From Blattamonas nauphoetae (lineage: Eukaryota > Preaxostyla > Oxymonadida), in NCBI GenBank assembly GCA_033064195.1, contig JARBJD010000283.1:1-64000 (forward strand): 64,000 bases of DNA, written 5' to 3'. Below, one piece after another: positions 1-11,231 of this stretch. The position numbers and the translations under genes are program-made. The first letter of the stretch is position 1. Each line of letters starts with the position of its first letter. The notes under the pieces are model-generated. The model saw only the letters and a list, made by a program, of their open reading frames with translations. It did no database searches and was not told where the DNA came from.

Positions 1-87
1 CCCGTAACAATGTTGACATTGTTGTAAATGGAGATTTCTTCATTTGTGATTTAACTCTAATTAAAATATACTTTTGGTTTTTTTATT

Positions 88-1045
88 TTGATGAAAACAC
101 ACAATGTCACAAAGATAGTGTACGTTCAACCACAAAGAAAAGCACAAGCGAAGAAACCAAGAATGAGATACGCAGCAGAGACTCAAGCAGCATTGAAACG
201 AATCTATGCCGACGATGATATTCAAACCAGACGCAATGATGTTCTGTGCAGTCTTCCATCAGCGTTAGAATACATCAAGAGAACTGGACGAAATTGGACT
301 GCGAAAATAGAACAATATGGACAAGTTCCTGATGTGATGGTCTACGATAATGATACTGGAGATTTGATTGCAGTCAATGGTGCCATGCAAACTCCATACA
401 ACAGTAGACCAGTCAAAGAGACATACTATGCAATGAATCCAACCCCAGATATGCGAAGACTGAAACCATACACATCATTCAATCAAGAGAATGGAAGGAA
501 AATAAAGCGGTGCATAGGAATTTCCTCAAGAATGGAACATACGATTTGCCAACCAATTATCGAGACATCAGCTATGAATCGATGAAGACTAAACGATCTC
601 AACAACCATATGCAATAATGAAGAAAGTTGTTGGCGACTTCATGACAAGTGTATTGGGAAGAACTCGTGCAAGTCAAGGAAACCCTGCAAATCTTGAGAA
701 ACATGTATTAGACAATATGGTGTTCAATTCTATTCAATCGAAAGTAGCATCACAAATGTGGGATCAATGGCTAATAGACAATGTTCAGGACTACAATCCC
801 AGTATGAAACAAAAGAAAGCCTTCAAGGAACAGATTCATCCAGTGTTTCTCCAAATGATCACTCAAGACCCAACTTACTGAAAGAATTCTGCAATCACTA
901 TTCAACTGACATATCGACACTTTGCAATGAGCTGACATTCAAAGCATTCCAAACAAGAACAGATGATGATATCGATCAATACAAACTGAAATGCCTGGAT
1001 ATTATCGATTTGCTCAATTGGACAGTTCTGGAATGGGAGAAATAG
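88..1045 (+). pseudogene. Unrecognised gene relic of copy A
   Basis: A coding-like stretch rich in Lys and Arg near its N-terminal end begins at 88, just after a T-rich leader ending in TTTTATTTTG. I do not recognise a domain. Its position at the left of a capsid and fibre gene cluster suggests a virion or replication accessory gene of the element. It is broken. No counterpart is seen in copy B within this window. Confidence 0.4.
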
Positions 1046-1417
1046 ATCGAGCAGAAAAGTGAATTTAAAACATTAATATATATTTTTTTTTTTATAGAAA
1101 GTGATGCAACCAATTCTAAGTTGTCAATTTACGAAACACACAAGTTCTTCTTCAGTACCAACATCAATCACCAACAATGTCATCATCGATAACAAAGGTT
1201 CGAATTCCGAAGATCGAAACTCGAAGATCGTAATGAACAATGCGCGAATGTTGAACTAGTCTCGCCAGAGGTCGAACTCTTCCGGAGGAGAGACTGTTCC
1301 AGGCGCTTATGATCCACCACATATCCATCAGCACCAATTCAGAGTCGTTCTATTCCACCTGAGAAAATACATCAAACATTTCTGCATTCAAAGATCAACT
1401 ACTGCTCGTCTACAAGA

Positions 1418-1720
1418 ATGCATTTCTGTGAAAAGAAACTACTGAATAACCTGATTGAACCATCGAAGAAACTGATCACAAACCAAAGTGATTTATGTGC
1501 ACTGATTGCTACACTCACTGGAATCAATGATGTGGTGATTGAACTGGACGACCTGTCTGACAAGTGTTTATGTCTGAATAAACTCCCAGTGTTTAGAACC
1601 ATTTTCAAGATCCTTGTTGGTGGAAAAGACATGAGTATTGCCGATAACGAAGCATATAACACAATTCTCAATTATGGCATTTCTCTTACAAAGGCGATTC
1701 CCCGCTACAATTATAAATGA
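1418..1720 (+). pseudogene. Small element gene, function unknown
   Basis: About 100 residues, Leu/Ile-rich and mostly helical in character, in the compact gene run of copy A just before the Gly-rich protein at 1744. No family is recognised. About 370 bases before it (1046-1417) hold no clear gene apart from AT-rich leader sequence. Confidence 0.3.
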
Positions 1721-1743
1721 ATTGTATTTTGATTTTTACATAA

Positions 1744-2040
1744 ATGGCACCAGGAAGTTTCAACAAACTCAAAAATATCGGCAAGCAATTCTTTCAATTC
1801 ATCAAACCTCTAGCTCCAACATTACTTCAAGTCGGTGGTGGATTGCTCTCTCAAACAAACAGTATATTTGAACAAACAGCAGGTGGAATACTCAATGGAT
1901 TAGGAGGAACGATGGACGTTTATCAACAAACTCTCACCGAGGGTTCGAAGCCTTGCAAAGGCAAGACAAAGCGATCAATCGTCAACAAAACCACAGACGA
2001 TCGAGTACGAACCACCACGAAATGGACGATTCTCCAATGA
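1744..2040 (+). pseudogene. Small Gly-rich amphipathic protein, minor-capsid candidate
   Basis: The start MAPGSFNKLKNIGKQFFQF is followed by a Gly/Leu-rich hydrophobic stretch (LLQVGGGLLS, GGILNGLGG). This composition is seen in membrane-active minor capsid proteins of adenovirus and Polinton-like lineages; the functional link is inference. The ATG sits in a TAAATG box (1741-1746) behind a T-rich tract. A related start, MAPGWLSKLAAVGK, lies at 2121 behind another T-rich tract, so there were probably two tandem members of this family. Confidence 0.35.
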
Positions 2041-2569
2041 CGATATGCCACCTCGTCTAATTCCAAAATTCAATTCAAAGGATAAACATTCACTAGTATT
2101 CAAATATTTTTTTTATTAAAATGGCACCAGGTTGGTTATCAAAATTAGCAGCAGTTGGAAAAACATACTCAGAGTTGGAGCTCCATTTCTGAATCTCATT
2201 CCCTGTTGGACCATTGATTTCTAAGGTAGCACAGACAGGAATTGAAATGATTCCAGATGTGTTGGATCAGCAAATCCACGCAGAAAAGATGACACAGTAT
2301 GAACAAGCAATCAATGAAGGAAACACAGCAGTTGCGAACAAACTCAGAGGTGAAATAAGGAACTAGAAGAAAAGCTGAAGCCGAAAGCGAAGAAACCAAA
2401 AGAAAAAGTCTAGATTGAACCCTTTGGGAAAGAGGAAATGAAAGTAACAATTATATTGTTTTATTTTTGATAAAATGAACTCGCATATAACACATCTGAC
2501 AAACAAAAGAACTGGAGCATCATCATTGACTGGAAATACCACTGAAGGATAGAATACACAAGAGATGAT

Positions 2570-4179
2570 ATGGGCCAAATACAACAGCAACTCATGTCTG
2601 AGCACCACATTTATTACCTCATGAATGATGGAGCTCACAGTACTTCTATTCAAGAATTGAAACCATCAGAGAATGCACGCTTCTACACAGGACAAGAGAT
2701 AATCATTCCACTCACTGGTAATCAAGACATCTGTCAAATTGATGATTCGTTTATCACATCACAATGACTGCAACATTGAAACTCAATAATTGGAGAACAA
2801 CAGCTGGTAAAATCGGATCGTACATGAATGAGAGAATCTTCATCTTCGTTGGACTCAAACATTCAGCATCCATCTTTCGCGACCTAACTGTTCTTCACAA
2901 CAATCAGAGAATCATCAGCACAACAAACAATGATGTATCAATGGAGTCTCACATATACAATATGATAAAACCAAAGAGTCAATTAGAGAATCGAAAACAT
3001 TGTCACACACCTTGGCAGAATGCATGGAATCATGATGAATCGGTTGCTGGTGTGTATATTCCATTATCAGACTTCACAACGACGTCTGGAACAGGAGTGT
3101 TTCAAGACACAATCGATGTGCCAATTCGTGTGTCGATTAATCTTGAAGATCTTCTCATTTTCTCAGGAATGACTGACTATCCTCGGTGTCTCTTCGGAGA
3201 TCTGAAATTGAGTGTTCACATAAATGAAGATGCATTCGTGTGTTGTCCTGTGAATCCTGAACTGACTTTGAAAATACACTCTCGTTCTTGATCAGTGACA
3301 CTACAACAAGGCTTCCTCCCATCCGACATTCAATTGTCTATTGTCATTCTGATCGTCCAAACTTCATTCCTAGTCTCGTCGCCCCATGCACAAAGAAATT
3401 CGTTCAAATCGGTCAATCATTTAAAATCAAAGCAGTACAACAAGATTGTGTATATACACATCCGACTGGTAATACATCGGAACATTGGTCTGAAGAACAA
3501 TACATTTCTCTCACCATTCTGGATTATCGCATTGATGATGTGTATTGCATGAGTGCTGGATACCAAATGAAAGAAATTGCGAAAGAGAATCTGAAGAAAA
3601 TGTATCAGGATCGTCCCGGAACAATTCCGGCAGAGAAGATATCATTCTATCCATTTCAGAAAACACCGACTCCATCAGGAATTGATTGTACTCAGCAAAT
3701 GGTTCTCGTGAATGCCAAGGATATCATGCTTCTCTTCCGTCACTACGATAATGAAGTCACATGTTTCCATAATCCAATGCAGAAGAATATCCAAGTGAAT
3801 CTACTCAACAAATACTATCCAGAACAACCGACAACAACTATTGGAGCTCGTTTCTATCAGTTTGCTTTGTCAACTCTCAATCTCGATTCCTATCTAGCTG
3901 TTCCAGATGATTTGGAGCGATCACTTACAGATTCTCGTTGAAGAGAAACTCACTGGTGATCAGAATTATCCCAATGAGACAATGACAAGAGTACGACCAA
4001 TTCATGACAATTTGATTTTCTTTTATGCTTCTCAACCCAGAAGTGGTTGCCCAACAAACTGTAATGATTCGATCAGTTCCAGAGGTCAGAATGTTCCAGT
4101 CACTTTGAGATCTCAGCCAATTTATCAAGGAGGATTGACACGTACCACAATGTTCTTGATCCAAGTCAAAAATGCCTGA
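2570..4179 (+). pseudogene. Capsid-like gene block 1 (double-jelly-roll candidate), broken
   Basis: Beta-rich sequence resembles the second capsid-like block at 4393: both share a polar N-terminal part (a QEIIIPL / DEIEVPL motif), a central HCHTPWQNAWN-type segment and a tract ending YPRCLFGDLKLSVH. That tract resembles double-jelly-roll major capsid proteins of Polinton-like elements by eye. Two related blocks side by side suggest tandem duplication of the capsid gene, or a major and a minor capsid gene. The block is broken. Capsid identity is inferred from layout and pattern, not from a profile search. Confidence 0.45.
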
Positions 4180-4392
4180 AAGAGATGGTATGATGACAAC
4201 ATTTACACATCCTCCAGCGCCTATTTTAGCAACAACTGCAACAACGTGGTGGGTATTACGATACAGTAATGGTGAACCAAAAGTTGAGTACTATCCAAAT
4301 CACACACTGAAAGCCTTACACAAGGAACATGGAATAATGAAATCATAAAACTGAAAAGAAAATTATGATATTGTATTTTTATTTTTCTATAA

Positions 4393-6056
4393 ATGAGAAG
4401 TATCAGATCAAATCAATCCAAACCAACATCGACATTAATTGAGCAAATCGAAGTGCAATCACATGCCAAAACAGTGGATTCCGAGCTGCACGTTTATTCC
4501 ATTCAATTAGTTCATCCAACAAATCCTCCGATGCCATGCAGAATTGGAGATGAGATTGAAGTCCCATTGTGCTATGACGGTCATGATGTGACTGAGTTTT
4601 CGAAGAGTCATTTACGAATTGATCTCACAGTTACCGTTCCATATTCGAAACCAACGAGTGCATCTGCGCTATATGTTGGAATGTATGGTATGTTCTACGG
4701 ATTTAAATCATCATCAGATGCAATTCGAGACATGAGACTCGTCGACAGTCAAGGAAACATCATTGACAATACACTTCAGAACAATCACATCCACGAATCA
4801 TTTCTATACCACACTTTCAAATCATGAAGAGAAAAATAACATGAAGCATTGCTACAGTCTTTGGGAAAATGTTCAGAGAATGGATCCAAGCGTATGTGGA
4901 TATCATTGTCCAGTCGATGCTGCCTCTTCAAACATCATATTTACAATTCCATTGGTCATTCCATTTGTGAATCTTCTACCATTAAGTACTGTCGATCAGT
5001 ATCCAAATTCCATCTTTGGCAATCTCCGATTGAGATTTCATTTAACAACTGATTCACTTGTGTACTGTCCTATTCGAGTTTCCACAATCGTAAGGAAAAC
5101 ACTTGAAAACAGTATCGATCAAAATCCAAGTAAATCGATTTCAACTGTCAACTCAATCCCAAACAGAATTATTGTACGATGGAGACTTCGACACTGACTC
5201 AAGAGATTACACAAATCGGGAATCCAGTTCAACGAATTCAATATTTTCAACCGGCATCATCAGGTACTGTGAAATATATCGCCATCGCCAACCACTTCCA
5301 CTGTTCTTTCTTCATCAGTTGATAAAGTCAGTTCGATTTACAATGGATATCAAATCACTGATGCAACAAAGCAATCCCTCTTCAACACATATTCAAAGAC
5401 TCTTTATGTTCTGAAAGTTGAAAGAATTGACACACAATCGTTCCAATCAAAAGCAAATGCCATGGGAGTTAGATCAAACATAAGTATCAAACTCAACAAC
5501 TTCATGAATCTAATGTGCTTATTCCCTGAAAGACCAAACGAGTGTACAGTCTTCAGAAATCCTCAATATGTTGGTCAATTCGAAATGCTTGATCCACCTT
5601 TCACTTTCCAATGTCACCATCTCACCTGAGTTCTATCAAATGATGATGGTGAATGGTGATTTCATTGGTTGTTCTGCAACAGAAGAGTTTGAGAATTCCA
5701 TTTGTTCCACTCGAGTATTGCACGACAGAGGAGCTGACTACAAGAGAACAAGACCAGTCACGGATGCAACTTCATTCACATTCATGGTTCCAACAGATCG
5801 AAGTGAAATTGCTGGTGGAGAAGAAGGAATCTCGACAGCAGAATCCGTCAATATTGTCTACAGAGGAACACCAATCAATCAGGGAGAACTTGATCCATAT
5901 TTCACATCAACTCCAGAAGGTCCTCCTCCACCTATTTTGGCATTGCATCAGGCTACATACTGGTTGTTCTGGATTGAAAATGGACAACCACGAGTGCGAT
6001 ATGTCATTGATCGTCGACTCCAAGAAGCATACGAAGAAGTGAAGAGAGAATACTAA
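4393..6056 (+). pseudogene. Capsid-like gene block 2, broken
   Basis: The first ATG lies in a TAAATG box (4390-4395) after TTTTTATTTTTC. The visible core (FSKSHLRIDLTVTVPYS, then YPNSIFGNLRLRFHL) parallels block 1. The distal part at 5568-6056 is conserved in copy B (17762-18238), including a Pro-rich TPEGPPPPILA motif and a C-terminal RYVIDRRLQEAYEEVKREY. Same family inference as block 1; broken. Confidence 0.45.
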
Positions 6057-6101
6057 ATCGATACAAAATAGAATATTATATTGTTGTAGAAAACACAAAT
6101 G

Positions 6102-6506
6102 GTGAAGGATACTTCTCAATTCAGAATTCTCACACTGCTCAACTCCTCCTGATTTTTCTAATTCCAGAAAACAAAAATATGTTCATTTCCTTGACTGCAA
6201 ACTCATCCATGTGAAAGAAGAGATTAGCGATGCATCGACTGTCATTTCAAAGGATATTCCACAGCACATCACAATCCACGGTGATTGATCCAGACTGATG
6301 CATTCAATGATTCATTTGTTGCTTTCTGTAACGAACAGATTGCAAAGCGAAAGAAGTGGGAATTACCTACTCGACAATCAATTGTGAAGATCTGGTTCAA
6401 AGACAGTTCTGGTGAACCAATCGAGATGGAAACATCAGAGACAATCAATGGAAAAATAATCAAAGAGTATTATGAATTTCTGGTTGATCTCATGTTGGAG
6501 TATTGA
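6102..6506 (+). pseudogene. Small conserved element gene (copy of 18281-18691)
   Basis: Counterpart of the 136-residue gene at 18281 in copy B. The recognisable part contains FCNEQIAKRKKWELPTRQ and ends VDLMLEY. No domain is recognised. It lies just downstream of capsid-like block 2 and converges with the fibre gene on the other strand. This copy is broken, while the one in copy B looks whole. Confidence 0.4.
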
Positions 6507-6537
6507 TCAGTGAGTTATTTTTGGATCAGTTCATTCA

Positions 6538-7416
6538 TCACTTTTGTTGTTGTCCGACAATAGAACATAATTTTGAATGGTTTTCTACGTAGAAGCAAGA
6601 GAGTTCTGCGAAATCAACTTGAAGACAGTCTGGATTAGAATCATTCACAACCTCTGGGAATATTTCTTGGATCTGTTGTGCAATCACACCAATGTGTGTC
6701 TTCTCACTTTCCTTCTTCAAGCATTCACATTTCTCTTTGCAGTTCTTCAAGTGTTCTTCATTGGTTTCGTTCTCGATTTGTCTTGTCACTTTGTTGATCT
6801 TCGAGTCAAATGTGTTGAACTGATACTGCACGATTTCCACTTTATTCAGTTGTTCAAGAACATTGGGGTATGGAACAATAGTCCTTTTGACTCTTCTGTC
6901 TGACAGTTGAGAAAAACTTCCTGTTGTGGATATTGAAAACACTCCTGAACCTGTGTCCTCATCGTAGTAATACAAAGCTGGTGAGTCACACGGAGACCAC
7001 ATAATTATGCCATCACCATTGAACTGAATTCCTGAAGTTTCTGAAAGCGATTGTGAAATTGAAATACCAGACTTAAATGTTGAAGCTGGAAATGTTCCAG
7101 GATACTTCGGAAGTGATCCCTCTGATATGTTCCACTTCGCTCCATTCACATTGATCAATCCTCCAATTGTTGGTGTTGCAATACCAGCTGAACAAGTGAT
7201 CGATCCATTTGTGCTCACCACTTTTTGGATTGATGATATCGCTGACTTGTGTGCTTCAGTTGTCTTCTGTAGTGAGTCAATCACTGCCGAATTCTCGTTG
7301 GTTGTTGAGAGATTGTGATCAATCATTTTCTCAATCATTTGTGAATTGTATTTTTGTCGATTCATTTTTGTTGACTCTTTCATTGAAAATAAAAAATGAC
7401 AATTCCTCATGAACAT
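6538..7416 (-). CDS. Fibre/spike-like protein with C-terminal peptidase S74 chaperone domain (copy A)
   Basis: About 290 residues. The N-terminal half is low in charge and Ser/Gly/Ile-rich. The C-terminal 120 residues match the intramolecular chaperone (peptidase S74) pattern: SDRRVKRTI, then EIVQYQF, then IGVIAQQIQEIFPEVV, followed by a short helix. Such domains trimerise phage and viral tail fibres and are then cleaved off at the conserved Ser-Asp. It faces the capsid-like block convergently. The copy at 18675-19535 is nearly the same. In Polinton-like elements such a protein would be a receptor-binding spike; that role is inference. Confidence 0.6.
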   Translation of the reverse strand: MFMRNCHFLFSMKESTKMNRQKYNSQMIEKMIDHNLSTTNENSAVIDSLQKTTEAHKSAISSIQKVVSTNGSITCSAGIATPTIGGLINVNGAKWNISEGSLPKYPGTFPASTFKSGISISQSLSETSGIQFNGDGIIMWSPCDSPALYYYDEDTGSGVFSISTTGSFSQLSDRRVKRTIVPYPNVLEQLNKVEIVQYQFNTFDSKINKVTRQIENETNEEHLKNCKEKCECLKKESEKTHIGVIAQQIQEIFPEVVNDSNPDCLQVDFAELSCFYVENHSKLCSIVGQQQK

Positions 7417-7543
7417 ACGTCACCGGCACATTATTTCTGACATACTCAGAGACTAGCGAACAGTTCTCTTCTCTCATTGATTCAATTAATGCTTGTTCTG
7501 AACATACTCGACGTCTTTCGTTGTACATCGCAGTTGGATTCAT
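7331..7543 (-). pseudogene. Twin-repeat small protein relic
   Basis: The sequence CSEQALIESMREENCSLVS followed by EYVRNNVPVTYVHE matches the first repeat of the fuller proteins at 14943-15368 and 12695-13162. Its start lies in a TAAATG box on the minus strand. The pattern resembles small phage and giant-virus repeats of the CELV-EY type (DUF723-like); that likeness is from memory. Only a relic remains. Confidence 0.4.
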
Positions 7544-7704
7544 TTAATACAAATTAAAAAATTCAAAAAAACATAAATTGTTTTTTGTTTCGTTGTTTTC
7601 TCAGTTTTGGATTTTTCACCAGAAACGAGGATCAATGGGTTCGATCACTGATTTCCCAACTATGCTCGTTTCTGTTCCGATTCTTCGCGATTCTGATTCT
7701 TCTG

Positions 7705-8930
7705 ATGTCCAGGATCATCATGGTATGCTCCGTTTTGAAGATTTCCGGACTTTGCAGAGATATTTGAGGTTTCAGGATCGGTTGTGGATCTCGGTAAAAG
7801 TATGTATTCTTCACCATATCGAGTTCATTTCTCTCTATTTCACTCTTGTTTTAGCTGATTTTGATTGATTTGTCACCTCATTTTCATTCCGTTTCCATCT
7901 CATTTTTCACCTCACTTCAGTCCTCGTTTTCATTGTTTCCTTTTTTACCACTTCATTCATGTTTCTTTCACTGTAACTTTTTCTCGAATACAACACACTA
8001 ATTCCCGTTTACTGAGTTTTCCGGACTTTTGCAGAGATCTCACTTTCAACGGCTCACTTCTTATCTCGGTATTTTTCCGGAAAATCCAACATTTCACATA
8101 CTTTTGAATCATATTTGTTGTTTTAAAGAGAGAAAAACCTAAATACAAGCGACATTTTCACTATTGGTGTCACATTTCACACCGTTTTCATGTTCGTCAA
8201 TTTCCCTCTCAGTTTCATACTTGCCCACTTCATTCATGCTTGGTTCGCTTTCTTTTACTCTGTTTTTGTGAAAAAGTTGATGAAAAGTTGACTAAAATGA
8301 TGTGCTAGTGAAGTGAGAACGACCCACAAAATGGAAGTGATATGAGCAAAATGAAGAGGAATGATGAATTAATTGAGGTGAAATGGGGAGAAAGTGATGA
8401 AATGAAAGGGACTACAGTCGGTTTTGAAGTGACAAAACGGTCAAAAGTTGTGAAGTGACGAATCAAAAAGTGAAATTTTGAGACAACTATCCGACAAAAA
8501 TTTGAAAATTTGAGCACACCTTCTAACAACGAGAAAGAAGGTGCAATATGTGAAAATCGGGGCAAAAATCTAATAGTGCAAGTTGTGAAGAAAAGAGTTG
8601 TCAAAACGGTGAAGGAAGAACCAACAAAATGAAACTAAGGAAATGCGCTATACGTCTCGCGTCGACTTATGTTCGTTAAAATGATGTAATAACGGAGTAA
8701 AATGAAGAAAGTAGTGAAATGTGAAAATTCATGAAAAGTGTCCGAATGTAGAGGTGTCAAAGTTTTCAGAGATGAATGACAAAAGACGCCAACTAGGCTT
8801 CACACCCAAAACACCGTAAGACGACGAAAAGTGATCAAAATGACATAGTCCCGAACGTCCATACCTTTCTAAAAATCTCAAAAACGCGAAAACCTCATAG
8901 TAGTGTCAATAACCCGTACATATTCAAAAC
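7705..8930. repeat. Non-coding repeat unit S, copy 1
   Basis: This AT-rich, stop-rich stretch is repeated as copy 2 at about 10018-11230. A long identical core is seen around 7980-8100 and 10295-10420 (TTTTCCGGACTTTTGCAGAG and its flanks), followed by collinear similarity through the runs of GTGAAGTGA-type motifs. Small reading frames inside it match between copies only because the DNA matches. The short stretch 7561-7704 shows nothing recognisable. Confidence 0.75.
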
Positions 8931-8934
8931 CGTA

Positions 8935-9437
8935 ACATGGGGCTTGAAATATTATTGTCAAAAAGTGTCTGTTTGTCCGCAAGCGAGTTCCTGTGTCGGG
9001 AGAAACCTCAAAATACTGTTTCCTTTAGGAACCACACATTTTTCTCAACTTTTCCCTTTTTCTCCACAACCAGCCATCCGTTTTGAATCAAATAAAATGC
9101 ATTGTGATCGTAAAGTTCTCGACAAAAGCTGCTCAAAAAAGAAAAGATATTTTTCTAAGAATTTTTGTCGAGAAAAAATATGGGTTTTTTCCATTTTCCC
9201 AAATATCCAGAATTTTTCTCCAACTTTTTTAAAATGTTCATTTCACCAAAAACATGTTTGTGAAAAATTCCATCGAAATCGGTTCATGGGTTGTGAAGAT
9301 ATTACCGAAACGATTTTGTTAATCGGGCAAAAGGGGGTATTTTGAGGTTTTCTCCCGACACAGGGGTTTTGGCGCGGAACCAAATTTTATTTTCTTAGTT
9401 TGACCAATGTATATTTTTCAAGCCCCATGTTACGGGT
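8935..9437. mobile_element. MITE family M1, copy 1
   Basis: Imperfect terminal inverted repeats of about 100 bp: the left end reads CCGTAACATGGGGCTTGAAA and the right end is its inverse (TTTCAAGCCCCATGTTACGG). Its interior (an AAACCTCAAAATAC motif near each end and the AAAGCTGCTCAAAAAA tract) matches the second copy at 22455-23051 in opposite orientation. There is no coding capacity. It splits repeat unit S copy 1 from R copy 1. Confidence 0.75.
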
Positions 9438-9439
9438 TT

Positions 9440-10017
9440 ATGAAAAGTTCGGTTTATTGAAAGGACTATCAATGGGTCGGATCAAACCAAAAATCTCAGA
9501 AGTGCTTTTATCGAAAATCCTACCTTTCAAAATGATTTCCGTCACAATTAAACGTGTTTGAACACAATTTGAGCCATAAAGCAGTTCATAGTAGCAAAAT
9601 CGGAACATCGACTTTTTGGTCACTTTTGGACCTAAGTTCGGTACACAGTTCGACGAATTCTCAACCGATTTTCATCAGGATTGTCTTGATCGAGGACCGA
9701 CAGTGTCCCGAGATTTTAGAATTGTTTTCAGAATTTTTCGAAATGGTTATCATGTTGGATTTCAGTGATTTGTGGTCAAAAGGAAAAACAAAAAGTGCCA
9801 ACATTTTTCGAATGTTGTCAATATTTGCTTCAAAATGACACTTTTCACGAGGTCAAAATATTGGACATATTTTTAGAATTTAGGCCAAATATTGATGTCA
9901 TCAAAATGTCATAAATTCCTTTTAATACAAGATACGAAATTGGTCAATCGGACTTGACTTTTAGTTTTGATTTCAATGACAATTTCAGATTGGTTCTCTA
10001 TTCGCTTCTATAACTAC
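9440..10017. repeat. Non-coding repeat unit R, copy 1
   Basis: Shares GACGAATTCTCAACCGATTT and the surrounding 330 bases with R copy 2 (11232-11570), and its right half (CCTTTTAATACAAGAT to CGCTTCTATAACTACT) with R copy 3 (23620-24040) and with 12426-12660. No gene is seen. Confidence 0.7.
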
Positions 10018-11230
10018 TCTGGTGCTCAGGATCATCGTGGTATGCTCCGTTTTTACTTTTCCGAACTTTTGCAGAGTTATGCAGGGTTTCAGGATCGTCA
10101 TCAGATCTCGGAACTTTTATGTAAAACGAGTATGTCACTCTCCTTTCTTCTTTTCAGCTCTGTTTCACTCGTTTTGATTGAATTGTCACTTCATTTTCAC
10201 TCGTTATGTTTTCATTTTCACCTCACTTCCGACTTCGATTTTACATTGTTTCCTCTTTTTACCACTTCATTCATGTTTCTTTCACTGTAACTTTTTCTCG
10301 AATACAACACACTAATTCCCGTTTACTGAGTTTTCCGGACTTTTGCAGAGATCTCACTTTCAACGGCTCACTTCTTATCTCGGTATTTTTCCGAAAAATC
10401 CAACATTTCACATACTTTTGAATCATTTTTGTTCTTTTAAGAGAGAAAACCGGAACACAGACCTAATTTTCACTATTGGTGTCACATTTCACACCGTTTT
10501 CACGTTCGTCAATTTCCTCTCAGTTTCATACTTGCCCGTTTCATTGTTGCTTCTTTCGCTTTCTTTTACTCTGTTTTTGTGAAAAAGTTGATGAAAACTT
10601 GACTAAAATGATGTGCTAGTGAAGTGAGAACGACCCACAAAATGGAAGTGATATGAGCAAAATGAAGAGGAATGGTGAAGAGATCAGATGTGAAATGGGG
10701 AGAGAAAGTGATGAAATGAAAGGGACTACAGTCGGTTTTGAAGTGACAAAAACGGTCAAAAGTTGTGAAGTGAAAACATGAAAATGTGACTTTATGGAAG
10801 AACTATCCGACAAAATCTCCTCAAAATTTGAGCACACCTTACTCAGACCGCGAGAAAGAACGATTTGTGACGAAAATCAGATTAAAAAATCCATAGTGTC
10901 AAAATGTTGGTGCAAGTGTGTCGTCAGAGGTGTGATCGAAGAACCGTCCATAAAAAGTGAACTATAGGTGGAGTACAACCAGAATTCTCAAAAAAGCGTC
11001 GCTTGAGTGTAATTGTGAAGTGGTTGACGTGAAATCAATGAGAAATGAAAATTGACAAAAAATTGTGAAAACGATCGTGTGTCGAGGATCGTCAGAACCG
11101 AATGACGCGAATACCTGTCAACTAGCGATTTGACACCTACGGAGACCATCAGAGGGCGAAAAGTGACGTGTAGGAGAAGAGCGAGACGTCACTTTCTCCT
11201 CCTTAAAATTTTGTCATTTTCAAAATATGT
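10018..11230. repeat. Non-coding repeat unit S, copy 2
   Basis: Direct repeat of 7705-8930, joined head to tail to R copy 1. The unit S-R is therefore a tandem dimer of about 2 kb per unit, the first unit being interrupted by a MITE. No gene is seen. Confidence 0.7.
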
Positions 11231-11231
11231 T

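Larger units (their letters stand above)
1..7560. mobile_element. Polinton/Maverick-like element, copy A (broken, cut by window edge)
   Basis: A run of closely packed genes lies mostly on the plus strand, with two at the right end on the minus strand. Parts in order: an unrecognised gene, small Gly-rich proteins, two capsid-like blocks, a small conserved gene, a peptidase-S74 fibre-like protein and a twin-repeat small protein. The block at about 5200-7550 is collinear with about 17380-19750 in copy B at high visible identity, so the two copies come from one family that amplified not long ago. Several of the genes are broken, with perhaps half a dozen or more breaks. The left end lies outside the window. 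Family assignment is by inference from capsid-like, fibre and protein-primed polymerase genes across the copies; a Polinton-like virus (PLV) relative is the main alternative. Confidence 0.6.
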
